A DNA stretch of 64,000 nt from Micromonospora lupini (GTDB lineage Bacteria > Actinomycetota > Actinomycetes > Mycobacteriales > Micromonosporaceae). Both the position numbers and the translations under genes were made by a program. Positions 8,053 to 16,863 of this stretch are shown piece by piece. How positions within the stretch are numbered: the first letter of the stretch is position 1; every line of letters starts with the position of its first letter. The notes under the pieces were generated by a model that was not told the DNA's origin, searched no databases, and saw only the letters and a program-made list of their open reading frames with translations. Where the stretch lies: assembly GCF_026342015.1 (NCBI RefSeq), contig NZ_JAPENL010000002.1, forward strand, positions 1,865,001 to 1,929,000, given 5' to 3'.

Positions 8053-9090
8053 GTGAAGTACCGACTGTTGGGCAGCACCGGGGTGTACGTCTCGGAGATC
8101 TCGCTCGGCGCGATGACCTTCGGCGGCAGCGGGCACCCGCTCTGGGGCACCCTCGGCGGGCTGGCGCTGCCCGACGCGCAGCGGCTGGTGGACACCGCGT
8201 TGGACGCGGGCGTCAACTTCGTCGACACCGCCGACGGCTACAGCGACGGTGAGAGCGAGGAGTTGCTCGGCCAGGCGCTCGGCAAGCGGCGTCGCGACGT
8301 CGTACTGGCGACGAAGGTGCACTCCCGCACGGGTCCCGGCCCGAACGACGTGGGCACCTCCCGGCTGCACATCATGCAGAACCTGGAGGACAGCCTGCGC
8401 CGGCTGGGCACCGATCACATCGACCTGTATCAGATCCACAACTTCGACCAGGTCACCCCCATGGAGGAGATGCTCCGCGCGCTCGACGACGCGGTCCGGC
8501 AGGGCAAGGTCCGCTACGTCGGGTGCGCCAACTTCGCCGCGTGGCAGATCTCCAAGGCGTTGGGCATCTCCGCGCGGGAGAGGCTGGCCGGCTTCGTCTC
8601 GGTGCAGGAGTACTACTCCCTGCTGGGCCGGGACGTCGAGCGGGACGTGGTGCCGATGGCGCTCGACGAGGGCATCGGGCTGACCGTCTGGAGCCCGCTC
8701 GCCGGTGGCTTCCTCTCCGGCAAGGTCGGCCGGGACGGCGCCGTCGCCGACAGTGGCGCGCGCAGCGCCCAGCCCGGCTACTCCAGCTTCACCCCGTTCG
8801 ACCCGGAGCACGCCTTCGCCGTGGTCGACGTGCTCAAGGCCGTCGCCGAGCGGCACGAGGTCAGCCCGGCGCGGGTGGCCGTCGCCTGGCTCCTGTCCCG
8901 GCCGGCCGTGACCAGCGTGATCGTCGGTGCCCGCAAGCAGGAGCAGTTGGTCGACAACATCGCCGCCTCGGACCTCACCCTCACCGCGGAGGATCTCACC
9001 GAGCTGGACGACGCCACCAGGCTGCCTGTCGCGTACCCGAACTGGATCCAGGAGGGGTACTTCGCGGGGCTCCGCCACCCGCAACAGTGA
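8053..9090 (+). CDS. Aldo/keto reductase
   Basis: A 345-residue NADPH-dependent (beta/alpha)8 oxidoreductase of the YajO/Tas-like group. It opens with KYRLLGSTGVYVSEISLGAM. The catalytic tetrad is recognisable: Asp in FVDTADGYSDGESE (with Tyr of ADGYSDGE), Lys in LATKVHSR near residue 97, and His of YQIHNFDQV near 131. The phosphate-binding tail appears as SVIVGARKQEQL near 295. GTG 8053 begins directly at the conserved N-terminus. Transcribed divergently from the TetR gene through a shared operator. Natural carbonyl substrate unknown. Confidence 0.94.
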   Translation: MKYRLLGSTGVYVSEISLGAMTFGGSGHPLWGTLGGLALPDAQRLVDTALDAGVNFVDTADGYSDGESEELLGQALGKRRRDVVLATKVHSRTGPGPNDVGTSRLHIMQNLEDSLRRLGTDHIDLYQIHNFDQVTPMEEMLRALDDAVRQGKVRYVGCANFAAWQISKALGISARERLAGFVSVQEYYSLLGRDVERDVVPMALDEGIGLTVWSPLAGGFLSGKVGRDGAVADSGARSAQPGYSSFTPFDPEHAFAVVDVLKAVAERHEVSPARVAVAWLLSRPAVTSVIVGARKQEQLVDNIAASDLTLTAEDLTELDDATRLPVAYPNWIQEGYFAGLRHPQQ

Positions 9091-9099
9091 GGTACGGCC

Positions 9100-9600
9100 C
9101 TACTTGAGGATCAGCCGGTTCGTCTGTTCGAAGACGTCCAGGTCGGCGAGGGTCTCGATGACCGAGGTGGAGAGTGGGGTCGGGAAGCGGTCGCGGGGGA
9201 AGAAGCCGGCGTCGGTGGTCTCGTCGGTGACCCGGGTCAGCTGCCCGTCCCACTCCTCGACCTTGAACGCAGTGGTGAAGACCTGGTAGGTGTGCCCGTA
9301 CATGTTGGTGCTGGTCCGGTCCGGGCCGGTGTAGAGGGCGAACGCGCAGACCCGCAGCGCCCGTAGGCCGGTCTCCTCGCGGACCTCGCGGACCGCGCAG
9401 TCGGCGATCGACTCGCCCAGCTCCATCGCCCCGGCGGGCATGGCCCACTGGCCGTTGTCCGAGCGTCGGATGAGCAGGATGCGCCCCGCGTCGTCGTTGA
9501 CCACGGCTCGGGCGCCGACGAACATCAGCGTCCGATCCCCGGCGAGCGCGCGCAACTGCCCCACGTACGAGTCGGCCCAGGAGATGCTCACCTGCGACAA
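9100..9600 (-). CDS. NUDIX hydrolase
   Basis: A 166-residue hydrolase of nucleoside diphosphates linked to another moiety. The Nudix box is complete near residues 57-79: GAMELGESIADCAVREVREE followed by TGL, with the catalytic glutamates in REVREE. The N-terminal segment SWADSYVGQLRALAGDRTL and the substrate strand RILLIRRSDNGQWAMPAG match the housecleaning Nudix group. Its stop lies 10 bases from that of the convergent aldo/keto reductase, and its start is 47 bases from the divergent acyl-CoA ligase. Substrate not inferable. Confidence 0.92.
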   Translation of the reverse strand: MSQVSISWADSYVGQLRALAGDRTLMFVGARAVVNDDAGRILLIRRSDNGQWAMPAGAMELGESIADCAVREVREETGLRALRVCAFALYTGPDRTSTNMYGHTYQVFTTAFKVEEWDGQLTRVTDETTDAGFFPRDRFPTPLSTSVIETLADLDVFEQTNRLILK

Positions 9601-9647
9601 TTTACGGGGGTTCCCAACGTGTGACCGCCGACACTAGCTTGTTACCC

Positions 9648-11297
9648 ATGCGTAGCACGATGATGGACGCCCCCCTGCAGGTCTCCCGGATCCTCGACCA
9701 CGGCGCAGGGGTGCACGGCACGGCCGAGGTGGTCACCTGGACGGGCGGCGAACCCCGTCGGATGACGTACGCCGAGGTGGGTCGCACCGCCGCCCGGCTG
9801 GCCCACGCGCTACGCGACGAGTGCGGGGTCACCGGCGACGAGCGGGTCGCCACCTTCATGTGGAACAACAACGAGCACCTGGTGGCGTACTTCGCGGTGC
9901 CGAGCATGGGCGCGGTGCTGCACACCCTCAACCTGCGGCTCTTTCCCGACCAGGTCGCCTACATCGCCAATCACGCCGAGGATCGGGTGGTGCTCGTCGA
10001 CAGCACGCTCATCCCGCTGCTGGCCCGGGTGATCGGCGAGCTGGCGACGGTGCGGCACGTCGTGGTGGTCGGCGGTGGCGACCCGGCGCCGCTGGTTGCC
10101 GCCGCCGGCCACCGGGTCACCGTGCACAGCTGGGACGAGTTGCTGGCCGACCGACCCGAGACGTACGACTGGCCCGAGGTGGACGAGCGGGACGCGGCGG
10201 CCCTCTGCTACACGTCGGGCACCACAGGCAACCCGAAGGGCGTCGCCTACTCGCACCGGTCCATCTACCTGCACTCGTTGCAGGTCTGCATGCCGGAGGG
10301 CTTCGGTCTTGGGCCGACCCACCGGGAGCTGGCCATCGTGCCGATGTTCCACGCCATGTCCTGGGGTCTGCCGTACGCGGCGTTCCTCTCCGGCGCGTCG
10401 TTGATCATGCCGGACCGGTTCCTCCAGGCCGCGCCGATCGCCGAGATGATCGCCGCCGAGCGGCCCACGCTGGCCGGGGCGGTGCCGACCATCTGGACCG
10501 ACCTGCTGGCCTACCTGGACGCCCACGACGTGGACACGTCCTCGCTCACCGAGGTGATCGTCGGCGGCTCGGCCTGCCCGCCGGCGTTGATGCACGCCTT
10601 CGACGAGCGGCACGGGATCGACGTCATCCACGCCTGGGGGATGACCGAGATGTCGCCGCTGGGGTCGGTCTCGCGTCCGCCCGCAGGCGCGACAGGTGAG
10701 CGGGCCTGGCGTTACCGCTACACGCAGGGGCGGGTGCCGGCGGGCGTGCAGGCGCGGATCGTCGGCCCGTCGGGCGACCCGCTGCCCGCCGACGGCACGG
10801 CCGTGGGCGAGCTGGAGGTCCGCGGGCCGTGGGTGACCGCGCGGTACGTCGGTGACGACGCCCCGGACGAGGAGAAGTTCCGCGACGGCTGGCTGCGTAC
10901 CGGCGACGTGGGCACGCTCTCCGCGGACGGGTACATCACGCTCACCGACCGGGCTAAGGACGTGATCAAGTCCGGCGGCGAGTGGATCTCGTCGGTGGAG
11001 TTGGAGAACGCGCTGATGGCGCACCCGGCCGTGCTGGAGGCGTGCGTGGTGGGCGTGCCCGACGAGCGGTGGGACGAGCGGCCGCTGGCGACAGTGGTGG
11101 TCCGCGAGGGTGCGGCGGTGACCGCCGAGGAGCTGCGGGACTTCCTGGCCGGTTCGGTGGCCCGGTGGCAGTTGCCCGAGCGGTGGGCGTTCATCGACAC
11201 GGTGCCGAAGACAAGCGTCGGCAAGTTCGACAAGAAGGTCGTCCGTTCGCGGTACGCCGACGGTGAGCTGACTGTCCGGGAGCTGACAGCGCCGTAA
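9648..11297 (+). CDS. Long-chain fatty-acid-CoA ligase (AMP-binding)
   Basis: A 549-residue ANL-superfamily enzyme that activates a carboxylic acid as the acyl-AMP and transfers it to CoA. The P-loop YTSGTTGNPKGVAY lies near residue 190. The A5 region reads IHAWGMTEMSPLG, the hinge DRAKDVIKSGGEWISSVELE near 430 and the catalytic Lys KTSVGKFDKK near 525. The family resembles FadD-type ligases of beta-oxidation. ATG 9648 is preferred; in-frame GTG 9621 lies further upstream. It ends just before a 13-base-stem terminator. Chain-length preference cannot be told. Confidence 0.94.
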   Translation: MRSTMMDAPLQVSRILDHGAGVHGTAEVVTWTGGEPRRMTYAEVGRTAARLAHALRDECGVTGDERVATFMWNNNEHLVAYFAVPSMGAVLHTLNLRLFPDQVAYIANHAEDRVVLVDSTLIPLLARVIGELATVRHVVVVGGGDPAPLVAAAGHRVTVHSWDELLADRPETYDWPEVDERDAAALCYTSGTTGNPKGVAYSHRSIYLHSLQVCMPEGFGLGPTHRELAIVPMFHAMSWGLPYAAFLSGASLIMPDRFLQAAPIAEMIAAERPTLAGAVPTIWTDLLAYLDAHDVDTSSLTEVIVGGSACPPALMHAFDERHGIDVIHAWGMTEMSPLGSVSRPPAGATGERAWRYRYTQGRVPAGVQARIVGPSGDPLPADGTAVGELEVRGPWVTARYVGDDAPDEEKFRDGWLRTGDVGTLSADGYITLTDRAKDVIKSGGEWISSVELENALMAHPAVLEACVVGVPDERWDERPLATVVVREGAAVTAEELRDFLAGSVARWQLPERWAFIDTVPKTSVGKFDKKVVRSRYADGELTVRELTAP

Positions 11298-11356
11298 CGT
11301 TTCACCGGGCACTGTCGCCTGTTGGGCAGAGGAGCACTCCTGACATTCCTCCCCAG

Positions 11357-11393
11357 GGGCGGCCCCGGCGTTCGCACCGCGCCGGGGCCGCCC
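11357..11393. terminator. Bidirectional terminator between convergent genes
   Basis: A perfect 13-base stem (11357-11369 with 11381-11393, GGGCGGCCCCGGC) and 11-base loop lie between the ligase gene and the convergent quinone oxidoreductase. No strong U-run. Confidence 0.7.
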
Positions 11394-11473
11394 GCTCCAC
11401 ACGGGGTTACCCCCGCACCGTCATTGTTGCGAAAATTGTTCGGGTCTGTCCCGATGACGGGGAAATTGGGTGC

Positions 11474-12496
11474 TCAGCGACCCGTTCGGGCGTCGCTGGT
11501 GGTGATCAGCACCTTGCCCACCGCCGAGTCCTCGACCGCCTGGTGGGCCCCGGCCGTGTCGGCCAGCGGGTAGTGGTGCAGCGGCAGACCGGCGTCCGCG
11601 CCGACCCGGAGGCCGCCCTGGTTGGCCGCGGCAGCCACGTCGACCACACCCTGCGCCTTGGCCGCCTTCGGCTCCGTGTAGACGAGCACGAACTGCCAGC
11701 GGGCGTTCACCACGTACAGCGGGCGGATCGGGAGCGTCACCTCGGTGCCGCCGTTGTCGGCGTACACGCAGACCGCGCCGCCCTGCCGGATCATCTGCAC
11801 GTCCGCCGCCGCGTTCGTGGCCGGCGCGACCTCCACGATCGTGTGGACCCCGTGGGGAGCGATCTTGCCGACCTCCTCGACCACGTCCTGCTCCCGATAG
11901 TTGATCACGTAGGAGGCGCCGGCCGCCGCCGCGAGCTGTGCCTTCTCCGCGCTGCTCACCGTGGCGATCACCGTCGCGTCGGCCCAGCGGGCGAGCTGGA
12001 TCGCCGCGTTGCCGACCGCGCCGGCCCCGCCCTGCACCAGCACGGTGTGGTCGGCCAGCGCGCCGGCGCGCAGCGCGTCGGGCATGAACTCGCCGGCCGT
12101 CAGACAGCGGTGCGCGGTGAGGAACGGGATGCCCAGGCTGGCGCCCAACTCGAACGAGGCGTCGCCCAGCGGAACCGCCTGCCGCACCGGCACCAGCGTG
12201 TACTCCGCCGCGGTGCCCCACGGCCGCTGCCAGGCCGCCTCCCAGATCCAGACCCGCTGGCCGATCAGCTCGCGGTCGACGCCCTCGCCGACCGCCTCCA
12301 CCACACCCGCGCCGTCCTGACCGGGGATCTGCCACCCGTCCGGCGGGAAGGCACGCCGCGACTTCCAGTCCGTCGGGTTCACCCCCGACACCGCCAGCCG
12401 GACCAGCACCTCACCCGCCCCCGGCTCCGGCACCGGGCGGTCGACAAGCTCCAGCACCGAAGGGTCGCCGGTGCGCTCGTACACGATGGCTTTCAT
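11474..12496 (-). CDS. NADPH:quinone oxidoreductase, zinc-binding-dehydrogenase superfamily
   Basis: A 340-residue medium-chain dehydrogenase/reductase. The GroES-like N-terminal domain (MKAIVYERTGDPSVLELV) is followed by a Rossmann fold with the cofactor motif VLVQGGAGAVGNAAIQLA near residue 152. The structural and catalytic zinc cysteines of alcohol dehydrogenases are absent, as in zeta-crystallin-type quinone reductases. The C-terminal segment carries the usual HQAVEDSAVGKVLI helix. It is followed on the same strand by other monocistronic-looking genes and probably acts in detoxification of electrophilic quinones or enones. Exact substrate unknown. Confidence 0.92.
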   Translation of the reverse strand: MKAIVYERTGDPSVLELVDRPVPEPGAGEVLVRLAVSGVNPTDWKSRRAFPPDGWQIPGQDGAGVVEAVGEGVDRELIGQRVWIWEAAWQRPWGTAAEYTLVPVRQAVPLGDASFELGASLGIPFLTAHRCLTAGEFMPDALRAGALADHTVLVQGGAGAVGNAAIQLARWADATVIATVSSAEKAQLAAAAGASYVINYREQDVVEEVGKIAPHGVHTIVEVAPATNAAADVQMIRQGGAVCVYADNGGTEVTLPIRPLYVVNARWQFVLVYTEPKAAKAQGVVDVAAAANQGGLRVGADAGLPLHHYPLADTAGAHQAVEDSAVGKVLITTSDARTGR

Positions 12497-12524
12497 CAGT
12501 CGTTTCTACCCCGCTCGACAGGCC

Positions 12525-13187
12525 TCAACCCAGCCCCTCCACCAGCTCCGGCGACAACTCGCCGATCGACCCCAGCGTCACGGCCGCGAGCCCGGCGGCG
12601 TCCCGGTCGAGGGGGTACGACAGGTGTGGCACCGCCACCACCCGCATCCCCGCCGCCGCGGCCGACCGCACGCCGTTCGACGAGTCCTCCACTGCCACGC
12701 AGCGGGTCGCGTCGACACCGAGGTGCCGCGCGACGGTCAGGTAGACGTCCGGCGCCGGCTTGCCCCGCTCGGTCTCCTCGGTGGACAGGGTCGTGGCGAA
12801 GGCGGCGGTCAGGCCGGTGGCCTCCAGCGCCGCCGCGATCAGCCGGGTCGGCGACGAACTGGCCAGCCCCAGCGTCCACCGCGCCGCCAACCGGCGCACC
12901 ACGTCGTCGGCGCCGTCGATCAACGGCACGTGCTCCTTGTAGCGCCGGGCCATCTCCCGCACCACCTCGTCGGCGACCTGCTCGGCGCTGCGGCGCACGC
13001 CCAGCTCACCGCTGAGGTAACGGGCCCACTCGCCGGTGCTCATGCCCATTAGCCGGCGCTGGGTGTCCGGCTGCCAGGTGCCACCGTGTGTCGCCACGTA
13101 CGCCCGCCGGACCTCCTCCCAGACCGGTTCGGAATCCACGATCACGCCATCCAGGTCGAAAACCACCGCATCCACCACGGGGCCCAT
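12525..13187 (-). CDS. HAD hydrolase, beta-phosphoglucomutase-like subfamily
   Basis: A 220-residue haloacid-dehalogenase phosphatase. Motif I is VFDLDGVIVDSEPVW near residue 9, with the nucleophile and acid/base aspartates in DLD. Motif II is the serine in ASSSPTRLIAAAL near 109. Motif III is the lysine in ERGKPAPDVYL near 142 and motif IV is CVAVEDSSNG near 164. The helical cap between residues 15 and 85 identifies the class C1 group that hydrolyses small sugar or polyol phosphates or interconverts sugar phosphates. GKPAPD is typical of phosphatases such as YniC. It reads away from the downstream SCO6745 gene by only a 24-base gap, so the two could be cotranscribed. Confidence 0.92.
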   Translation of the reverse strand: MGPVVDAVVFDLDGVIVDSEPVWEEVRRAYVATHGGTWQPDTQRRLMGMSTGEWARYLSGELGVRRSAEQVADEVVREMARRYKEHVPLIDGADDVVRRLAARWTLGLASSSPTRLIAAALEATGLTAAFATTLSTEETERGKPAPDVYLTVARHLGVDATRCVAVEDSSNGVRSAAAAGMRVVAVPHLSYPLDRDAAGLAAVTLGSIGELSPELVEGLG

Positions 13188-13211
13188 CCTGCCCGAGAGA
13201 CCGACCTCCGG

Positions 13212-14108
13212 TCAGCCGGGCAGCGCGGGCAGCATGATCGGGCTGTTCGGCGGGATCACCGTGTGGCAGGACCGGGCGATCGGTTCCAACAGCTCACGGA
13301 GCCGGTCCGTGTCGTCCGGGCCGAGAGCCCGCCACGGATGCTCGGCTGCCAGGTCGGTGGCGTCCTCGACCGCCCGGAACCCGGCGCGACCGATGTCGGT
13401 GGGCGTCCCGTCGACTGTCAACCACCCGCGCTGTGCCAGCCGCTCGCGGGCGGCCCGCCACTGGTCCTCGGACCAGCCCCGGCCGAGCAGGTTCTCCGCC
13501 GACATGTCCACCGCGACCCGCCAGGCCAGCGTCTCCACCGGGTCCAGGCCGGCGGCCACCAGGGCGGCGTTGTGCCCGTCGCCGCGCAGCTCCCGCAGGG
13601 TGGTGGCGGCCTGCCAGAGGCGGGCGAGAGGGTACTCCCCGGCCGGTAGCGCCGCGTTTGCGGCGCCGAGCACCCGACCGGGGGTCTGTGCCGCCGAGGC
13701 GGCCCGTTCCAGCAGGTCGGCGGCCTCGACCAGGTGCGCCTCGGGCAGCTCGTAGGTCAGCTCCGCGAGGGCCTGCACGGCGCCGGTCAGCCGCGCGCGC
13801 AGCGACTCCTGCGGGGTCGCCAGCCCCCAGACCGCCGGCAGGGCCCGGCTCACCATGGGTGGTGCGAAGCTGAAGAACGCGGCGATCACCGGAGCGGCCT
13901 CGACGGCGCCCAGCGGCGCGGCCCGACCGGCGAAGTAGCCCCGCCAGTAGCCGCGCAGCCCGACCGCCTCGGTCGCGGCCCGCGCCCGGGGATGGAAGTA
14001 GGTGACCGCGTGCACCGGCTCGAAGTGCGTCCACATCAACCGGGCGGTCCGCCCGGGCTCGTCCACCGCCGTCACGTGCACCTCCGCGTCCCAGGTCCGC
14101 ATGGTCAC
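13212..14108 (-). CDS. SCO6745-family protein
   Basis: A 298-residue, predominantly helical protein of the actinobacterial SCO6745 family. It is recognised by the N-terminal segment WTHFEPVHAVTYFHPRARAA, the GYWRGYFAGRAAPLG segment and the later GWSEDQWRAARERLAQRGW, which looks like a winged-helix or HTH-like fold. The function of the family is unknown. There is no signal peptide or membrane helix. It could start at an internal codon nearer LMWTHFEP, because the first 24 residues are not typical. The gene lies just upstream of the HAD hydrolase on the same strand (24-base gap). Confidence 0.8.
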   Translation of the reverse strand: MTMRTWDAEVHVTAVDEPGRTARLMWTHFEPVHAVTYFHPRARAATEAVGLRGYWRGYFAGRAAPLGAVEAAPVIAAFFSFAPPMVSRALPAVWGLATPQESLRARLTGAVQALAELTYELPEAHLVEAADLLERAASAAQTPGRVLGAANAALPAGEYPLARLWQAATTLRELRGDGHNAALVAAGLDPVETLAWRVAVDMSAENLLGRGWSEDQWRAARERLAQRGWLTVDGTPTDIGRAGFRAVEDATDLAAEHPWRALGPDDTDRLRELLEPIARSCHTVIPPNSPIMLPALPG

Positions 14109-14225
14109 CCCGGACGGCGGGCCGCCCGGGGTGACGCCGAACCTACTGCCGGAGGGTGACGGGCAGGAAGCCCGATGTGAACAAATCCATCGCGCCGCGG
14201 CGACAACCGGGGCGATCCGGACGGG

Positions 14226-14906
14226 TCACTTGGCGGCGAGCACGTCCACCACGAAGCGCAGCGGGCCGGTCGGGCGGCCGTTGGCGTTGGCCTCGTCGTT
14301 GCCGTACCCCAGCTCACCCGGAATGTCGAGCTGCACCCGGCTGCCCACTGTCACGCCGACCAGGCCCTGGTCCCAGCCGGGGATGACCTGACCCACGCCG
14401 ATGGCGAAGGTGGCCGGCTGCCCGGCGTTCCAGGACGAGTCGAACTCCTTGCCGTCCTTGTAGAAGACACCCACGTAGTTGGTGGTGATGGTCTGGCCCT
14501 TCTTCACCGCCGGGCCGCTGCCCTTGATGACGGGGGTGACCGTGAGCTTCTTCAGCTCGCCCTTGCCCGCCGCCACCGTCGGCTTGGTGCCCAGCGCCGG
14601 GTCGGCGCCCTCGGGCAGCTGCGGCGCCGGGGGCGTGGTGGGGGCGTCCGCAGCCGGGGCGGAGGCGGACGGGGTCGCGCCGGCCTGGTTGGCGGGCTTG
14701 TCGTCGCTACGGTTCCGGTCGATCCACACGAAACCGCCGATCAGCAGCGCCATCACCGCGACGCCGGCGAGGCCGCCCGCCCACGCCTGGCGGCGACGCT
14801 TCGCCTCGGCGGCCTTCTGCGCCGCCAGCTGGGCGGCCAGCCGCCGCCCCGCCTTCGTCGCCGGGCTCTGGCCCTCCGACCGGTTCTCCTGCGTGCGCTC
14901 GCTCAC
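14226..14906 (-). CDS. FKBP-type peptidyl-prolyl cis-trans isomerase, membrane-anchored
   Basis: A 226-residue PPIase that accelerates proline isomerisation during protein folding outside the membrane. After a basic N-terminal region (KAAEAKRRRQ) there is one hydrophobic segment (WAGGLAGVAVMALLIGGFV) near residue 42-60, an uncleaved anchor. An Ala/Pro/Thr linker follows, then the FKBP domain from ~128 to the end, with TTNYVGVFYKDGKEFDSSW, VIPGWDQGLVG and the GELGYGN flap. GTG 14906 is chosen because AGGGAG lies about 9 bases upstream. The gene is monocistronic by spacing. Confidence 0.92.
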   Translation of the reverse strand: MSERTQENRSEGQSPATKAGRRLAAQLAAQKAAEAKRRRQAWAGGLAGVAVMALLIGGFVWIDRNRSDDKPANQAGATPSASAPAADAPTTPPAPQLPEGADPALGTKPTVAAGKGELKKLTVTPVIKGSGPAVKKGQTITTNYVGVFYKDGKEFDSSWNAGQPATFAIGVGQVIPGWDQGLVGVTVGSRVQLDIPGELGYGNDEANANGRPTGPLRFVVDVLAAK

Positions 14907-15042
14907 GTCGTCGACTCCCTGCTGCGAAGGTGTGGCCGGCACCCGGTGCCGGGGGGAAAGCCGACGCACACGGTACTCGCCCGGCGGCCCGCCGTGCCCG
15001 CCCCGGATGCCTCGGATCGCCCACCGGCACCCTCGCGGGACG

Positions 15043-15681
15043 TTATTTCGGGATCACCATGAAGTCGGTCACGAACGACGTCACGCCGCCGTCGGCCGCG
15101 CGCCCGATCCAGGTGCCGTAACAGCCGTCGCCCCAACCCGTGGCCACGGTGACGACGTTGGCGCCGGTGGCCTCGTCGACGACTGCGGCGATCAGGCCCC
15201 GGACCGGCGACATGGGCAGCTCGTCGGGGATGAACACCTCCTCCACCTGGTCGTGGTCCCAGCCGTCGAGGACGGCGAGCGCCGTCGGGTCGGCGAGCGT
15301 GCCGGCGCCCGCGTCCACCCCGTACCCGAAGTAGTCGTCCGGGCCGAGCGCGGCGACGTCCTGGTCGCCCGCGACGGCCGGCTCCCAGCGGATCGCCGGC
15401 TCGTCCGAGACCACCAGTTGCAGCGCGGCCACCCGCCTGTCCACCTCGGCGCCCTCCCGGAGCACCACTGCCACCCAGGCGCGGGCGGGATACCGCCCCG
15501 GTGCCACTGTCACCGTGTACGGCTCGGCCTCCGGGCAGACCAGCGGGTCGCACCCGACCACCTGGCCGGTGGGCAGCACGACGTCGTCTACCCGATGGGC
15601 CTCGATCAGGTACGCGCCGTACTCGTCGGTGAAGCGGGCACCGGGCGTCAACAACCGGTCCAGGTCAGGGGTGTACGGCAT
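15043..15681 (-). CDS. DUF4241 domain-containing protein
   Basis: A 212-residue protein matching the DUF4241 family. Typical elements are VVGCDPLVCP near residue 45, the PGRYPARAWVAVV strand, and the C-terminal VATGWGDGCYGTWIGR and TDFMVIPK. DUF4241 proteins are poorly characterised; some occur in immunity or Imm-like contexts, but nothing here suggests a toxin partner. The start ATG 15681 has GGAG just upstream and is preferred to the ATG 18 codons earlier. It lies downstream of Ku on the same strand, separated by 74 bases, and is probably independent of DNA repair. Confidence 0.85.
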   Translation of the reverse strand: MPYTPDLDRLLTPGARFTDEYGAYLIEAHRVDDVVLPTGQVVGCDPLVCPEAEPYTVTVAPGRYPARAWVAVVLREGAEVDRRVAALQLVVSDEPAIRWEPAVAGDQDVAALGPDDYFGYGVDAGAGTLADPTALAVLDGWDHDQVEEVFIPDELPMSPVRGLIAAVVDEATGANVVTVATGWGDGCYGTWIGRAADGGVTSFVTDFMVIPK

Positions 15682-15755
15682 GGGGGCTCCTCCGGTGGCC
15701 AACGGCCGGCGGAGCGTACCCGGTCCGGCGGACACCAGTCGTCGCCGCCGTACGG

Positions 15756-16778
15756 TCAGGCGCTCTTGCGGGGTGCGGTCTTGCGCGCGGCAGTCTTCTT
15801 CGCCGGCTCCGCCTTCTTCGCGGCGGTCTTCTTCGCCGGCTCGGCCTTCTTCGCGGTGGTCTTCTTCTCGGCCGTCTTCTTCGCCGTGGTCTTCTTCGCG
15901 GGCGCCTTGGCGGCCTTCTTCTCGGCCGCCTTCTGCGCCGAGCGGGCCGACGAGATGGGCGTCGGCTCGCCGCCGCCTCCACCGCGGGCGGGCTGTTCGC
16001 CGCGTGCCGCCCGGGCCCGGTCCACCGATGCCTTCAGCGCGGCCATCAGGTCGACCGCCGCTGCCGGCGCCTCCTCGGCCTCCTCCGGCTGGACGACCTC
16101 ACGACCCTCCACCTTGGCGTCGATGACCTCCTGCAAGGCGGCCCGGTAGTCGTCGGTGAAGACGTCCGGCTCGAACTCGCCGGTCATCGAGTCGATGAGC
16201 GAACTGGCCATGGCCAGCTCGGGCGGGCGCACCTTCAGGTCCTCGTCGAGGAAACCGAAGTCCGGCGTACGGATCTCGTCCGGCCAGAGCATCGTGTTGA
16301 GCAGCAGCACGCCCTCGCGGACCCGCAACGTGGCGAGCTGTTCACGTTGGCGCAGCGCCACCTTGACGATTGCCACCCGCTCCGAGTCGATGAGCGCGTC
16401 GCGCAGCAGCACGTACGGCTTGGTGGCGGTGCCCTCCGGCTCAAGGAAGTACGCCTTGTTGTAGAGGATGGGGTCGACCTGTTCGGCGGGGACGAACTCC
16501 AGCACGTCGATCGCGCGGGAGCTGGTCAGCGGCAGGTCGGCGAAGTCCTCGTCGGTGAGGATCACCATCTCGCCGCCGCCGATGTCGTAGCCCTTGGCGA
16601 TGTCGTCGTAGGTGACCTCCTCGCCGCAGACCGAGCAGGTGCGCTTGTAGCGGATCCGGCCGCCGTCCTCGCGGTGCACCTGGTGGAACCGGATGTCCTT
16701 CTCCTCGGTGGCCGAGTAGAGCTTCACCCCGATCGAGACGAGCCCGAACGACACGGCTCCCTTCCAGATGGCACGCAT
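15756..16778 (-). CDS. ku: Ku protein for non-homologous end joining
   Basis: A 340-residue homodimeric DNA-end-binding protein that threads onto double-strand breaks and recruits the ligase. The Ku beta-barrel/bridge domain covers residues 1-~260: MRAIWKGAVSFGLVSIGVKL, the TCSVCGEE Cys-x-x-Cys segment near 47, and the DNA-bridging region through LLLNTMLWPDEIR. The C-terminal ~75 residues are an extended Lys/Ala/Pro tail with repeated KKTAAKKAEPA-type units. Such tails in other bacterial Ku proteins bind DNA. It is divergent from the ligase/primase operon across 85 bases, forming a complete NHEJ locus. Confidence 0.96.
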   Translation of the reverse strand: MRAIWKGAVSFGLVSIGVKLYSATEEKDIRFHQVHREDGGRIRYKRTCSVCGEEVTYDDIAKGYDIGGGEMVILTDEDFADLPLTSSRAIDVLEFVPAEQVDPILYNKAYFLEPEGTATKPYVLLRDALIDSERVAIVKVALRQREQLATLRVREGVLLLNTMLWPDEIRTPDFGFLDEDLKVRPPELAMASSLIDSMTGEFEPDVFTDDYRAALQEVIDAKVEGREVVQPEEAEEAPAAAVDLMAALKASVDRARAARGEQPARGGGGGEPTPISSARSAQKAAEKKAAKAPAKKTTAKKTAEKKTTAKKAEPAKKTAAKKAEPAKKTAARKTAPRKSA

Positions 16779-16863
16779 CCTGCGCTCCCTTCCCCGGTAT
16801 CGACCATGCTCGCATCCGAAAGAACATGACGCGAGGTGTTCGGCCTGCTACTACAGTCGGGTC

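Noticed and set aside
14479..16149. A 556-codon plus-strand frame opposite FKBP, DUF4241 and Ku
   Set aside because: It is antisense to three genes with strong family matches and its product resembles no protein.
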